DNA of 64,000 nt from CAYGTO01 sp964352815 (GTDB taxonomy: Bacteria; Pseudomonadota; Alphaproteobacteria; Rickettsiales; UBA3002). Positions 53,462 to 63,200 of this stretch are shown piece after piece. Each line of letters begins with the position of its first letter. The stretch's first letter is position 1. The stretch lies in contig CAYGTO010000001.1 of assembly GCA_964352815.1 (NCBI GenBank), positions 255,391 to 319,390 on the forward strand, written 5' to 3'. Position numbers and translations under genes: made by a program. The notes under the pieces are model-generated. The model ran no database searches and had not been told where the DNA came from. It worked only from the letters and a program-made list of their open reading frames with translations.

Positions 53462-54124
53462 ATGAAAATCAAAAGAATGAGCAAGTCATTATTGGTATTT
53501 CCTATCATTTGGCTAGGAATGCAGCAAAGCGCGATCGGCCAAACCTATCGAACGGGCGAGATTGATAGTCTACGCCTTAACCAAAAGAGCTCAAAATCGA
53601 TCTATAGCACGAAGGATAGTGGGGAAATGGACTCGATTCGGCTCAATGTGCGCGAAGAAGAGGACGTAACGGACCCAAATGCGATTGAAGTGAATGCGTT
53701 AGAGGCGCCGGTACCTGATGCTAAGAAAGTGGGTGAAGAGGTTGATAAACCTAAAGAAACGGAGCTGGTGGTTGAAAGGGACGGCGAAGTGGTCGCATTG
53801 AAGGACTCGGACTGTCTTTTATATACCCCGCATGTGCCGCGCGATGACGTTGCGTATCAGCCGAATGTCACCACTTCTGGTCGTGCCGTGACCCCTGTAA
53901 ATCTCAATGAAAACAATGTGTTATCGGCCGAAGACCTCGAGAAAGTGACCATTGCGCTGAATATTCCGGTGACGCAGTATATTGATGCATCAGATTTCAA
54001 TATTCCACTGACAGATCAGGCGGTTATTGGGATTGGTGCGCTCGAAGTCGGTCAGGATGGGACGCTCTCACTCAATGGCAAAACCATCACCCCGCAAGCC
54101 GTCGTGACATGCCCGTCAGAATAA
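53462..54124 (+). CDS. Exported protein of unknown function, 220 aa
   Basis: The N-terminus is a signal peptide (MKIKRMSKSLLVFPIIWLG, cleavage near AIG-QT at about 26). A near-duplicate short segment follows: TGEIDSLRLNQKSS and SGEMDSIRLNVREE, each introducing an acidic stretch. The second half has TPHVPRDDVAYQPNVTTSGR and a compact beta-rich end with one cysteine. It is 15 bp after the DUF1467 gene and may be co-transcribed with it. No family recognised; a periplasmic role is likely. Confidence 0.7.
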   Translation: MKIKRMSKSLLVFPIIWLGMQQSAIGQTYRTGEIDSLRLNQKSSKSIYSTKDSGEMDSIRLNVREEEDVTDPNAIEVNALEAPVPDAKKVGEEVDKPKETELVVERDGEVVALKDSDCLLYTPHVPRDDVAYQPNVTTSGRAVTPVNLNENNVLSAEDLEKVTIALNIPVTQYIDASDFNIPLTDQAVIGIGALEVGQDGTLSLNGKTITPQAVVTCPSE

Positions 54125-54194
54125 ACGAAAATTGAGCTAATTTTCACGATCATCTATCCCTTATTTTTCTGGCATTTAGTTAGATATCAACAAT

Positions 54195-54226
54195 TTAACA
54201 TACTTTTAAGGAATCCATGCTATAGT
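54195..54226 (+). promoter_or_regulatory. CtrA-type full site and promoter of the Tad genes
   Basis: TTAA-CATACTT-TTAA (54195-54209) matches the CtrA consensus TTAA-N7-TTAA exactly and covers the -35 position of a promoter whose -10 is TATAGT (54221-54226). The TadE-like gene starts 25 bp downstream. CtrA activates pilus genes in Caulobacter from sites in this position. Confidence 0.6.
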
Positions 54227-54250
54227 GGTGAATGGGTAGGAGTATGTAAT

Positions 54251-54829
54251 GTGACGAGCATCGTAAGATTTATCCGAGACGAGAATGGCGCGACCGCGAT
54301 TGAAGCGGCGCTGGTATTGCCGGTCTTTTTATTGCTGATATTCTCGATGCTTGAGATTGGCTTTATCGCGGTTTCGATGACGACCATTGAAGCAGCGACC
54401 GCTGTGACGGCGCGCCAAGCGCGGCTGGGCATTGATGGTGGGACGGGCGATATTATCAGCTATATTCGTCAAGAAATTCAAGCTCGCGCGGGTGGATTAT
54501 TGAACCCGCAAAATATTGTGATTACGACGGATACGCAGGCCTACGGAACACTTCCGCAGCCTGAGCCTTGTTATGAGAACCCAGCGCCAGCAGCAGGGAC
54601 GTGCCCCAATGGCCCCTTTTTAGATCTGAACGGAAATGGATCATATGATAATGGGGCGGCTAATCAGCCAACGTTGAATTTGGGCTCATCCGGCGATTTG
54701 ATCAAGATCCATGTCTATTACCCATGGCAAATTCTGTCACCGATTGTTGAGCCGGTGCTGGCAACACAAAGCAGCGGGAGCGGCAGTGCCTTTTTAATCC
54801 GAGCGACGACGCTCGTGCATAATGAGTAA
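54251..54829 (+). CDS. TadE-like pseudopilin protein
   Basis: The 192-residue protein starts with RDENGATAIEAALVLPVFLL, the TadE/TadG signature: a Gly-Ala-x-x-(I/V)-E motif at the start of a single N-terminal helix, processed by the Tad prepilin peptidase in known systems. The periplasmic remainder has a cysteine pair in CYENPAPAAGTC. The GTG start has AGGAG eight bases upstream. It is the first of three Tad-type genes behind a CtrA site. The secretion ATPase, TadB/C and Flp pilin are not nearby. Confidence 0.85.
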   Translation: MTSIVRFIRDENGATAIEAALVLPVFLLLIFSMLEIGFIAVSMTTIEAATAVTARQARLGIDGGTGDIISYIRQEIQARAGGLLNPQNIVITTDTQAYGTLPQPEPCYENPAPAAGTCPNGPFLDLNGNGSYDNGAANQPTLNLGSSGDLIKIHVYYPWQILSPIVEPVLATQSSGSGSAFLIRATTLVHNE

Positions 54830-55516
54830 GTGATGGTGATGTATTTTAGAGAGTTTCTGAAGCAACAAACCGGTTCTATTATTACCGAGTTTGCGTTTGT
54901 GCTGCCGTTTTTACTCGTGTTGTTCTTCGGAAGCGTTGAACTCACGCGTTATATCTTGGTACTACAGAAAATTGATAATACGGCATACACCTTTGCGGAT
55001 GTCATTACGTTGACGCCGCCAGTGGATGACCCAACAGATATTCAAGTGGGCGAGTTAACCGAAGCCTTCACCACCACACTGCTCAATAATACGCAAGATC
55101 TGATGGACCCGTTCTGGAACCCTGCTGATGTGTCAGTAATTGCGACTTCGATTCGCGTGGAATCACCGGGCGGCGGCGCACCACCGGTGCCGCTCATCAA
55201 ATGGCATACGCGCTGTACGAGCTGTCTGCTGACCGGTGAGGTGAGTGAGGTGACGGGGCAACCGGTTACGGCAGGGAACGGGGTTCCGCAAGACACGCAA
55301 GCGCAGTTTTCGCCAGAGATTAATAATGTAATTAATGCGGCAGGGGGCTTTAATCCGGGTGAAAACATTATTGTCGTAGAGGTGCTCTACGATTTTCGTC
55401 CGATGTTCAGCTCAATTTACAGCAGTGTCCTCGGGCCGATTATTTTAAAGCGTAATGCATTCTTTACGCCACGCGGGGATGTGGAGTTAATTTCTCTGCT
55501 GCCCACCTATCCGTGA
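54830..55516 (+). CDS. TadE/TadF-like pseudopilin protein
   Basis: The 228-residue protein opens with QQTGSIITEFAFVLPFLLVL, again the pseudopilin-like helix with a glutamate at the fifth position after the cleavage glycine. VELTRYILVLQKIDNTAYTFADVIT follows (about 38-62), typical of TadE/F. A CTSC motif occurs in the periplasmic domain. It begins immediately after the previous stop, so the two are translated together. Confidence 0.82.
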   Translation: MMVMYFREFLKQQTGSIITEFAFVLPFLLVLFFGSVELTRYILVLQKIDNTAYTFADVITLTPPVDDPTDIQVGELTEAFTTTLLNNTQDLMDPFWNPADVSVIATSIRVESPGGGAPPVPLIKWHTRCTSCLLTGEVSEVTGQPVTAGNGVPQDTQAQFSPEINNVINAAGGFNPGENIIVVEVLYDFRPMFSSIYSSVLGPIILKRNAFFTPRGDVELISLLPTYP

Positions 55517-55542
55517 TCCATTAGACAATAAAGGAGAGAGCC

Positions 55543-56631
55543 ATGAAAACGATAGAGACGATGATTCAGAAGCTCATCCACGATACGCGTGGGAGCGTGC
55601 TCATTACCACGGTCTTTAGTATTGTGCTGTTGGTTGGGTTGTCAGGAGGTGCCGTCGATTTGGGACGTTCCTATGCGATTCAATCAAAGATGTTGCAGGC
55701 TGGTGACGCAGCAGCGCTTGCGGCAGCGTCAATGCCAGAGGGCTCAACCGAAGCACAGCGTAATCAGATGGCCGCGCGCTTTTTCAGTTTAAATTTCCCT
55801 GATAATTATATGAATAGTGGCGTGACGTCGGCGGATATCAATATGAGTTATACACCTGATGCGCTTAGCCCTGATTTTGTGAATTTGGATATTACAGCGC
55901 CGGTGCAGACAAGTTTCTTGCGGTTATTTGGTATCAATACGATGGACGCGATTGCGGGAACAACCGTGGCGACAGCGACATCCACGCCGCCACCGGTGGA
56001 TTTAGTGATGGTGCTCGATCGTTCGGGGTCGATGTGTAACCCCTGTTCTAAGCGTGATGCATTACGTACCGCGGTGACGAACTTAACTAACACCTTATTC
56101 ACCAATACGTTGAACACTGGAATCCAATATGCGATTGCGAATGTATTTTACTCTACGTCTGTTGAGTCATTTAACTTCTCGGATAATCAAACGTATCTAA
56201 CTAGCTTGTATAGTGCTGAGATAGGAGCGAATGGCTGGACTGCGGGCGGGCCGGCGACGATTGCCGCTAGCAACTTCATCACATCGAGTGCGCGGCCTGG
56301 GAGCATGGTGGCAGCAGTGTCGCGTGTTGCGATTGTGATGTCCGATGGTGAAAATAATGTGGATACGGTTTCAAGCACAGGGCATAACACGAACGCTGCG
56401 ATCAATAATTCGAATGATGAGATGCTTGATGCATGTGCGACGATGAAAAGTAGTGGTGTTCTGGTGTATACGATCGCTTTCCAAGCGCCATCAAATGCGG
56501 CGGCAATATTGCGTACATGTGCAAGCGAGCCTAAAACAGAGTTCGCCTTGACGCCCGCGAATGAAGCGCAGTTGATTAGCGCCTTTGCAAATATTGCCGA
56601 TGCGGTGACAAAAATCCGTATTGCGCGCTAA
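55543..56631 (+). CDS. TadG-like protein with von Willebrand A domain
   Basis: The 362-residue protein has an N-terminal membrane helix after DTRGSVLITTVFSIVLLVGL and the TadG-type DLGRSYAIQSKMLQAGDAAALAAA region. A vWA domain runs from about 150 to 360 with the MIDAS motif LDRSGSM and later DGENNVD. TadG anchors or supports Flp pili at the outer face. An unusual CNPC follows the MIDAS. RBS AGGAGAG precedes the ATG. It is the third gene of the Tad group, with proS 46 bp downstream. Confidence 0.86.
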   Translation: MKTIETMIQKLIHDTRGSVLITTVFSIVLLVGLSGGAVDLGRSYAIQSKMLQAGDAAALAAASMPEGSTEAQRNQMAARFFSLNFPDNYMNSGVTSADINMSYTPDALSPDFVNLDITAPVQTSFLRLFGINTMDAIAGTTVATATSTPPPVDLVMVLDRSGSMCNPCSKRDALRTAVTNLTNTLFTNTLNTGIQYAIANVFYSTSVESFNFSDNQTYLTSLYSAEIGANGWTAGGPATIAASNFITSSARPGSMVAAVSRVAIVMSDGENNVDTVSSTGHNTNAAINNSNDEMLDACATMKSSGVLVYTIAFQAPSNAAAILRTCASEPKTEFALTPANEAQLISAFANIADAVTKIRIAR

Positions 56632-56659
56632 CACTTCCTGCTTGCGAAACTGTTGAGAA

Positions 56660-56679
56660 ATGGGCATAACGATGCCCAT
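56660..56679 (+). promoter_or_regulatory. Hairpin over the proS start codon
   Basis: ATGGGCAT (56660-56667) and ATGCCCAT (56672-56679) are perfectly complementary around AACG. The right arm contains an in-frame ATG at 56672 and the first two bases of the likely start ATG at 56678. A folded mRNA would hide the start. Confidence 0.5.
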
Positions 56680-57964
56680 GAGACTCTCACAGTATTTTTT
56701 ACCGCTCCTGAAAGAGACTCCATCGGAAGCGGCGGTTATTTCGCACCAGCTGATGCTGCGCGCGGGGATGATTCGTCAGCTTTCCGCAGGGATCTATAAC
56801 TGGTTGCCGCTCGGGCTGGCCGTGCTCCGTAAGGTGGAAGGCGTGATTCGTGATGAGCTGAATAAGGCAGGATGCGTTGAGCTGCTTATGCCAAACATGC
56901 AGCCGGCCGAGCTGTGGCAGGAGTCTGGCCGCGGCGGCTATGGTAAGGAAACGCTGATAGCGACGGACCGCCATGAGCGTGAGCTGATTTACGGGCCGAC
57001 CCATGAAGAGGTGATCACCGATATTTTCCGCAAAAATATTGGCAGCTATAAAGATTTGCCGATGACGCTCTATCAGATTCAATGGAAGTTCCGCGATGAA
57101 ATTCGCCCGCGTTTCGGCGTGATGCGTGGCCGTGAGTTTCTGATGAAAGACGCCTATACTTTCACCGAAGATGAAGACTCGCATCTCGAGCTGTATAATC
57201 TGATGTACCGCACCTACCTCAAGATTTTTCGGCGGCTCGGGCTGACCGCGATTCCGTTTCGCGCGGAAACGGGGCTGATTGGCGGAAATCTCAGTCATGA
57301 GTTTCAGGTGGTGGCGGAGACAGGCGAGAGCGCGATCTATTACGACCAGGAGTTTGAAGAGCTCGTTGCGCAAGAGAATCCGGATATTGAGCAGATGCAG
57401 TCGCTTTATGCGATGGCGGATGAGATGCATGAAGCGGAGACATGCCCGATTGATGAGGCGCAACTCAAGTCAGCGCGCGGGATTGAAGTCGGTCATATTT
57501 TCTATTTTGATGAGAAATACTCTAAACCGATGGGTGCGGTGATTACGAACAAGGCGGGCGAGCAAGTACCAGTGAAGATGGGCGCGCATGGGATTGGCGT
57601 GTCGCGATTGCTGGGTGCATTGATTGAAGTCTATCATGATGATGCCGGCATTCTGTGGCCGGAAGAAGTCGCGCCGTTTAAGGTCGGCTTGATTAATCTG
57701 CGCCCAGGCGATAAGACGTGCGATGCGATGGCGGAGCAGACCTATCAAATGCTGCAAGAGAAAGGCATCGATGTGCTCTATGATGATACCGACCAGCGCG
57801 GCGGTGCGAAATTCGCTTCGATGGATCTGATCGGCTTGCCATGGCAGATGGTGATCGGCCCGCGCAGTGCGAAGGAAGGCAAGGTTGAACTGAAGCGGCG
57901 TGGCGCTGAGGATAAGCAGGAGCTTTCGTTGGAAGATGCACTTAGCCGTACTTCCAGTGATTAG
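56678..57964 (+). CDS. proS: Prolyl-tRNA synthetase, short alphaproteobacterial type
   Basis: ProS charges tRNA-Pro. From ATG 56678 it has 428 aa, the compact form without the ~180-residue editing insertion found in E. coli. Class II motifs are visible: RQLSAGIYNWLPLG (motif 1 area), GPTHEEVITDIFR and FRDEIRPRFGVMRGREFLMKD (motif 2, about 134-154), and GAHGIGVSRLLGA (motif 3). A C-terminal anticodon-binding domain starts near 325. In-frame ATGs at 56660 and 56672 are alternatives; no Shine-Dalgarno decides. A strong terminator follows. Confidence 0.95.
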   Translation: MRLSQYFLPLLKETPSEAAVISHQLMLRAGMIRQLSAGIYNWLPLGLAVLRKVEGVIRDELNKAGCVELLMPNMQPAELWQESGRGGYGKETLIATDRHERELIYGPTHEEVITDIFRKNIGSYKDLPMTLYQIQWKFRDEIRPRFGVMRGREFLMKDAYTFTEDEDSHLELYNLMYRTYLKIFRRLGLTAIPFRAETGLIGGNLSHEFQVVAETGESAIYYDQEFEELVAQENPDIEQMQSLYAMADEMHEAETCPIDEAQLKSARGIEVGHIFYFDEKYSKPMGAVITNKAGEQVPVKMGAHGIGVSRLLGALIEVYHDDAGILWPEEVAPFKVGLINLRPGDKTCDAMAEQTYQMLQEKGIDVLYDDTDQRGGAKFASMDLIGLPWQMVIGPRSAKEGKVELKRRGAEDKQELSLEDALSRTSSD

Positions 57965-58027
57965 TTTCATATGTCATCATATTTCAGCTTAGTACGCATT
58001 CCCAGTGAGCGCCGGAATCTTTTTTAG

Positions 58028-58060
58028 ATACCGACTTCCGTCGGTATTTATTTTATTATT
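58028..58060 (+). terminator. Rho-independent terminator after proS
   Basis: ATACCGAC (58028-58035) pairs with GTCGGTAT (58040-58047) around TTCC, followed by TTATTTTATTATT. It is short but perfect. Confidence 0.8.
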
Positions 58061-58132
58061 TGGTTCATAGCCTTCTCTTGCCCATTGACCTAAACCTATC
58101 CATTCGCTCTACTATGCTACAGTTTAAAGGAC

Positions 58133-58212
58133 GTCATCTTGAGGAGAGCGATGCTCGACGAAAGATCTATTTGAGATAGATTCTTCACTCATTGGCGTTC
58201 GTTCAGAATGAC
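58133..58212. repeat. Palindromic repeat family B upstream of lolC
   Basis: The 80-bp element starts GTCATCTTGAGGAGAGCG and ends GTTCAGAATGAC, with an AAGATCTA/TAGATTCTT core. It lies 11 bp before the lolC start, so the lolC ribosome-binding site GAAGGG directly abuts the repeat end. A possible upstream promoter is TTGACC (58085) with TACTAT (58110), 19-bp spacing. Confidence 0.8.
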
Positions 58213-58223
58213 GAAGGGCAAGT

Positions 58224-59489
58224 ATGTTTTTCTCACCTGTAGAGAAAATGATTGCGTGGCGCTATTTGCGCTCGCGCCGGCGGGAAGGCTTTGTCTCGAT
58301 TATCACTTCTTTTTCCGTACTTGGTATTATGCTCGGCGTTGCGACACTTATTTTGGTGACGTCGCTGATGAATGGGATTCGCCAAGAAATGCAGTCGCAA
58401 CTGATTGGCATTGAGGGGCATATCACGATTACCAGCGCGCAAATGCCCGTGCTGCTTGATGGGGAGCCGCTAAGCGAGACGCTGAAGGCGTGGAAAGAGG
58501 TGAAGCATAGCATGCCGAAAATCACTGGGCAGGTGATGGCGACCTATAAAGGACGCTCAACCGGCGCGCAAGTTCTAGCGATTCAGAGTAATGATTATGC
58601 GCGTAAACCCCTGATTGCCGAGGCGCTCGAGCAAGGCGATTTGGAAGCGGTGCAGCGCGGCGAGGGGATCGCGATTGGCCAACGCTTTGCCTATCATCTC
58701 GGCGTGAAAGTGGGCGATATTATCACACTGATTTCCCCGCAAGGCCGCCATACGGTGGCGGGCTTCATCCCGCGAATCAAGCAATATAAGGTGGTGGCAA
58801 CGCTCACCTTCGGCATGCATATGATTGATAACTCAATCGTTCTGATGCCGTTTGATGATGCGCAAAGCTATTTCCATGGCGCGCTGAATGGCATGGAGGA
58901 AGGGATTTCAGCGCTAGAAGTGGATTTGCGCGATATGAATAAAGCCGAAGAGGTGGCGCTCGAACTGCAGAAGGCGTTGGGCGCTGATTACCGCATTTTT
59001 AATTGGCAGCGCAGCAATACCGGCATTTTTCAGGCGCTCGAAATTCAGCGTAATGTGATGGTGCTAATTCTTGGGCTGATTGTGGTGGTGGCGGCGTTCA
59101 ATATTGTCTCGAGCCTGATTATGCTGGTGAAAGATAAGGGGCAGTCGATTGCGGTGCTGCGCGCGATTGGCTTCACGCAGAATATGATTATGCGAATTTT
59201 TGTGCTGAACGGCATTAAGATCGGGCTGTTCGGCACGAGCTTTGGCATTTTGCTGGGTGTGTTCGCGGCGAAGCATATCGAAGATTTAAAGCGCGGCATT
59301 GAAACGATTACCGGGCAAGAAATTTTGGTTGGCGAGATTTACTTCCTCTCGAGCTTGCCGACGGAGACGCATCTGATGGATGTGGTGATGATTGGGCTGA
59401 TGTCGCTCTCGCTCTGCATTTTTGCAACGATCTACCCAGCCCGGCGCGCGGGTGCGATCGAGCCGGCGGAGGCGCTTAGATATGAGTAA
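58224..59489 (+). CDS. lolC: Lipoprotein-releasing ABC transporter permease
   Basis: The inner-membrane permease of the Lol system extracts outer-membrane lipoproteins and hands them to LolA. The 421 residues have the LolC/E layout: helix 1 after WRYLRSRRREGFVSIIT, a large periplasmic domain (about 50-265), then three helices with IVSSLIMLVKDKGQSIAVLR and TIYPARRAGAIEPAEALRYE at the end. A single LolC/E-type gene with lolD, as here, is usual in alphaproteobacteria. It overlaps lolD by 8 bp. Confidence 0.93.
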   Translation: MFFSPVEKMIAWRYLRSRRREGFVSIITSFSVLGIMLGVATLILVTSLMNGIRQEMQSQLIGIEGHITITSAQMPVLLDGEPLSETLKAWKEVKHSMPKITGQVMATYKGRSTGAQVLAIQSNDYARKPLIAEALEQGDLEAVQRGEGIAIGQRFAYHLGVKVGDIITLISPQGRHTVAGFIPRIKQYKVVATLTFGMHMIDNSIVLMPFDDAQSYFHGALNGMEEGISALEVDLRDMNKAEEVALELQKALGADYRIFNWQRSNTGIFQALEIQRNVMVLILGLIVVVAAFNIVSSLIMLVKDKGQSIAVLRAIGFTQNMIMRIFVLNGIKIGLFGTSFGILLGVFAAKHIEDLKRGIETITGQEILVGEIYFLSSLPTETHLMDVVMIGLMSLSLCIFATIYPARRAGAIEPAEALRYE

Positions 59490-60216
59490 ATCTAGTTCCA
59501 ATATGGCGGTGAGCGCATCACGCAGTATGCCAGCTTTGGCTATTCGCGAACTGAGTAAGCATTTTGGTGAGGGGGAGCGGCGGCTTGATATTTTGAGCGA
59601 TGTTGAACTCAAGCTGCTGCGTGGCGATATGATGGCGCTGGTTGGGCCGTCTGGCTGCGGGAAGACGAGCTTCTTGCAGATGGTTGGGCTGCTCGATGCG
59701 CCTGATAGCGGCTATGTATTTATCGATGGCGAAGAAGCGAGCAAGTCGAGCGACCGTAAGCGCGCTTTGATGCGCCGAAAGAATATTGGTTTTGTGTTCC
59801 AGTTCCACCATTTGTTGCCTGAGTTTAATGCGCTGGAAAATGTGATGATGCCAGCGATGGCAGATGGGGTGGCTAAGCGCGATGCGCGCGCGAAAGCATC
59901 GGAATTGCTTTATGAGTTAGGTCTGTCGGAGCGGCTGAAACATCGGCCAGCCGAGCTTTCGGGCGGGGAACAGCAGCGGGTGGCGATTGCACGCGCATTG
60001 GTGAATGACCCTTTACTTTTATTGGCGGATGAACCAACAGGAAATTTAGACCCTAGAACGTCTGACCATGTGTTTGAAATATTGCTCGAACATACCAAAG
60101 CGCGCAACGTTGCGACGATCATCGCGACGCATAATATGGATTTGGCGCAGCAGATCGGCCAGGTGATGACGATCCGCGATTGTAAGCTGGTCAGCAAGTC
60201 GGTCGAGACGGTCTGA
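59482..60216 (+). CDS. lolD: Lipoprotein-releasing ABC transporter ATPase
   Basis: LolD powers the LolC/E permease. From ATG 59482 (GGAGG upstream) it has 244 aa with Walker A GPSGCGKT, Q-loop FVFQFHHLLPEF, signature LSGGEQQRVAIARAL and Walker B LLLLADEPTGNLD, then the H-loop ATHNMD. The FHHLLPEFNALENVMMP stretch is characteristic of LolD. An upstream extension within lolC is rejected. It shares TGATG with dnaE. Confidence 0.96.
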   Translation: MSKSSSNMAVSASRSMPALAIRELSKHFGEGERRLDILSDVELKLLRGDMMALVGPSGCGKTSFLQMVGLLDAPDSGYVFIDGEEASKSSDRKRALMRRKNIGFVFQFHHLLPEFNALENVMMPAMADGVAKRDARAKASELLYELGLSERLKHRPAELSGGEQQRVAIARALVNDPLLLLADEPTGNLDPRTSDHVFEILLEHTKARNVATIIATHNMDLAQQIGQVMTIRDCKLVSKSVETV

Positions 60217-63200
60217 TGCCATTTATTCATCTACGCTGCCGCTCTTCTTACTCGCTCCTGACTGGGGCGATTAAGATGAAAGAGCTGGTGGCGCTGGCGA
60301 AACAGCACACTATGCCGGCGATAGCGCTGACGGATCAAAATAATTTATTTGGCTCGCTTGAATTCAGCCAAACCGCAGCAAAAGAAGGGGTGCAGCCGAT
60401 CATTGGCTCACTGGTTTCACTGGTTCCGGAAGATCATCCGGAAGGCACGCCGTTGCGTGAAGAGCGCGCGGAACAGTTGCTGCTGATTGCGAAAGACCAG
60501 CAGGGCTATCAGAATTTACTCGCGCTGAGTAGCCGGTCTTATGTGGAGCCGGCCGAGGGGATGGCGCCATTTCTGCGCTATGACGATGTGCTGGCGCATG
60601 CAGATGGCGTGATCTGTCTGAGCGCAGGGATGCATGGCGGCGTGGGCAAGGCGCTACTCGCGAGCCGGAAGCCTTATGCAGAGAAGCTATTGCTGAAATT
60701 GAAAGAGGCGTTTGGCGACCGGCTTTATATGGAGTTGATGCGCCACGGTGTGACTGAGGAGAAGCGGATCGAACCGGCACTGATTGAGCTGGCGATGACG
60801 TATAACGTGCCGCTGGTGGCAACGAACGATATTTATTTTGCGAGCGAAGAAATGTATGAGGCGCACGATGCGCTGATGTGCATCGCGGTGGGGCGTTATG
60901 TGAGCGATGGCGAGCGGCCGCGATTGACGCCAGAACATCGCTTTAAATATCCTGAAGAGATGAAGCTTCTCTTTGCGGATATTCCTGAAGCGCTGGCGAA
61001 TACGGAAGTGATTGCAAAGCGCTGCGCGATTATATCACCTAGCCGTAGCCCGATTCTTCCCGGCTTTCATATGGAAGATGAGAATGGCCAGGTGCTATCG
61101 GAAACCGAGGGCTTGCGCAAATGGGCGCGCGACGGGTTGCAGGCGCGTTTGGAAAAATTCGTGTTCACCGAGGCGATGGACGATGCGGAGCGCGAGGCGG
61201 TGGCGCAGCCTTACCGCGATCGGTTGGAATATGAGTTGGATGTGATTATCACGATGAAATTCCCGGGCTATTTTCTGATTGTCTCGGATTTCATCACCTG
61301 GAGTAAACAGCAGGGAATTCCGGTCGGTCCTGGGCGTGGTTCGGGGGCTGGGTCGGTGGTGGCGTGGTCGCTGCTGATCACGGATTTGGACCCGCTGAAA
61401 TTCGGCCTGATTTTTGAGCGCTTTTTGAACCCCGAACGTGTCAGCATGCCGGACTTTGATATTGATTTCTGTCAGGAGCGGCGCGACGAGGTGATCCGGT
61501 ATGTGCAGCAGAAATATGGCCGTGACAAGGTGGCGCAAATCATCACTTTCGGAAAGCTCCAAGCGCGGGCGGTACTGCGCGATGTCGGGCGGGTATTGCA
61601 AATGCCTTACGGCCAGGTGGATAAGATTTGTAAGCTAGTGCCTAACAATCCGGCGAACCCGTGTACGCTGCCTGAGGCGATTGAGATGGAGCCGCAGCTT
61701 CAGCAGGCGATTAAGGAAGATGAAACGGTCGCGAAGCTGGTGGAGCTGTCGAAGAAACTGGAGGGGCTGTATCGCCACGCCTCGACTCATGCGGCGGGAG
61801 TGGTGATTGGTGACCGGGCGTTAGAAGAGTTGGTGCCGCTCTATCGTGATCCGAAATCGGATATGCCGGTGGTGCAATATTCGATGAAATATGCTGAAGG
61901 GGCGGGGCTGGTAAAGTTCGACTTTTTGGGTCTGAAAACGCTGACGGTGATTAAGCAGTGCGTTGATTTTGTCGCAAAGCGCGGAATCGACATCGACATT
62001 GATGCGCTTCCAGAAGGCGACCCGAAAACCTATGAGCTTCTGAGTAAGGGGCAGACGATTGGCGTGTTCCAGTTTGAATCGGCGGGTATGCAGGATGCGA
62101 TTAAGAAGCTCAAACCCGACTGTATCGATGATCTGATCGCACTCGGCGCGCTGTATCGCCCGGGGCCGATGGATAATATCCCAACCTATATCAACCGAAA
62201 ACATGGCCGAGAGAAGCCCGACTATCTCGACCCAATGCTCGAGGATGTGCTGAAAGAAACCTATGGCGTTATTATCTATCAGGAGCAGGTGCAGAAAATT
62301 GCGCAGGTGATGGCGGGCTATACGCTGGGAGCAGCGGATTTGTTGCGCCGTGCGATGGGTAAGAAAATCAAGGCGGAGATGGATGCGCAGCGCGAGACCT
62401 TTGTGAGCGGGGCGAGAGAGAATGGCGTTGCTGAGAAAAAATCGAGCGGTATTTTCGATCTGGTAGCGAAGTTTGCTGGCTATGGTTTTAACAAATCGCA
62501 CGCGGCGGCTTATGCGGTGATCGCCTATCAAACAGCGTATTTGAAGGCGAATTACCCGGTTGAATTTCTGGCCGCTTCGATGAATTACGATCTGCATAAT
62601 ACTGATAAGCTGGCGATTTTTCGTCAGGAAGCGCAGAGCATGGGTATTGAGATATTGCCGCCGGATGTGAACCGCTCGGATGTGTATTTCAGCGTGGAGG
62701 AACATGAGGGGGCGCTCGCCATTCGCTACGGGCTTGCGGCGATTAAGAATGTGGGCGCGGCGGCGATGGAAGCGCTGATTGAGGAGCGGCGCGCGAAAGG
62801 CGCGTTTACATCGCTTCGCAATATGACCGGGCGGAGTGATGCGCAGCATATGAACCGGCGCCAGCTGGAACATTTGATTCTGTCGGGCGCGTTTGATGAG
62901 CTGCTCGATAATCGCCGGCAGCTGTATGAATCCTGCGATTTGATTATTTCGCATATTACGCAGGCTTCGAAAGATCGAGAGAGCAATCAGGTGAGCCTGT
63001 TTGGCGAGGTGGATGAGCCGCTGGAGACGAGTGAGCTGCCGCTGAAGCCAGTGGAAGAATGGGAGCATTTGGAAAAGCTGAACCATGAGCAAAAGGCGAT
63101 TGGTTTTTATCTCAGCTCACACCCGATGCAAGGCTATGAGCCGATGTTGAAATCGCTGAGGGTGACTTCATCGGCAGAGCTGGAAGCGCGGCTACCAGAG

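Noticed and set aside
61821..63092. A 423-codon open frame on the minus strand opposite dnaE
   Set aside because: Antisense shadow of a conserved gene; His/Arg/Leu-rich with no domain pattern and no start signals.
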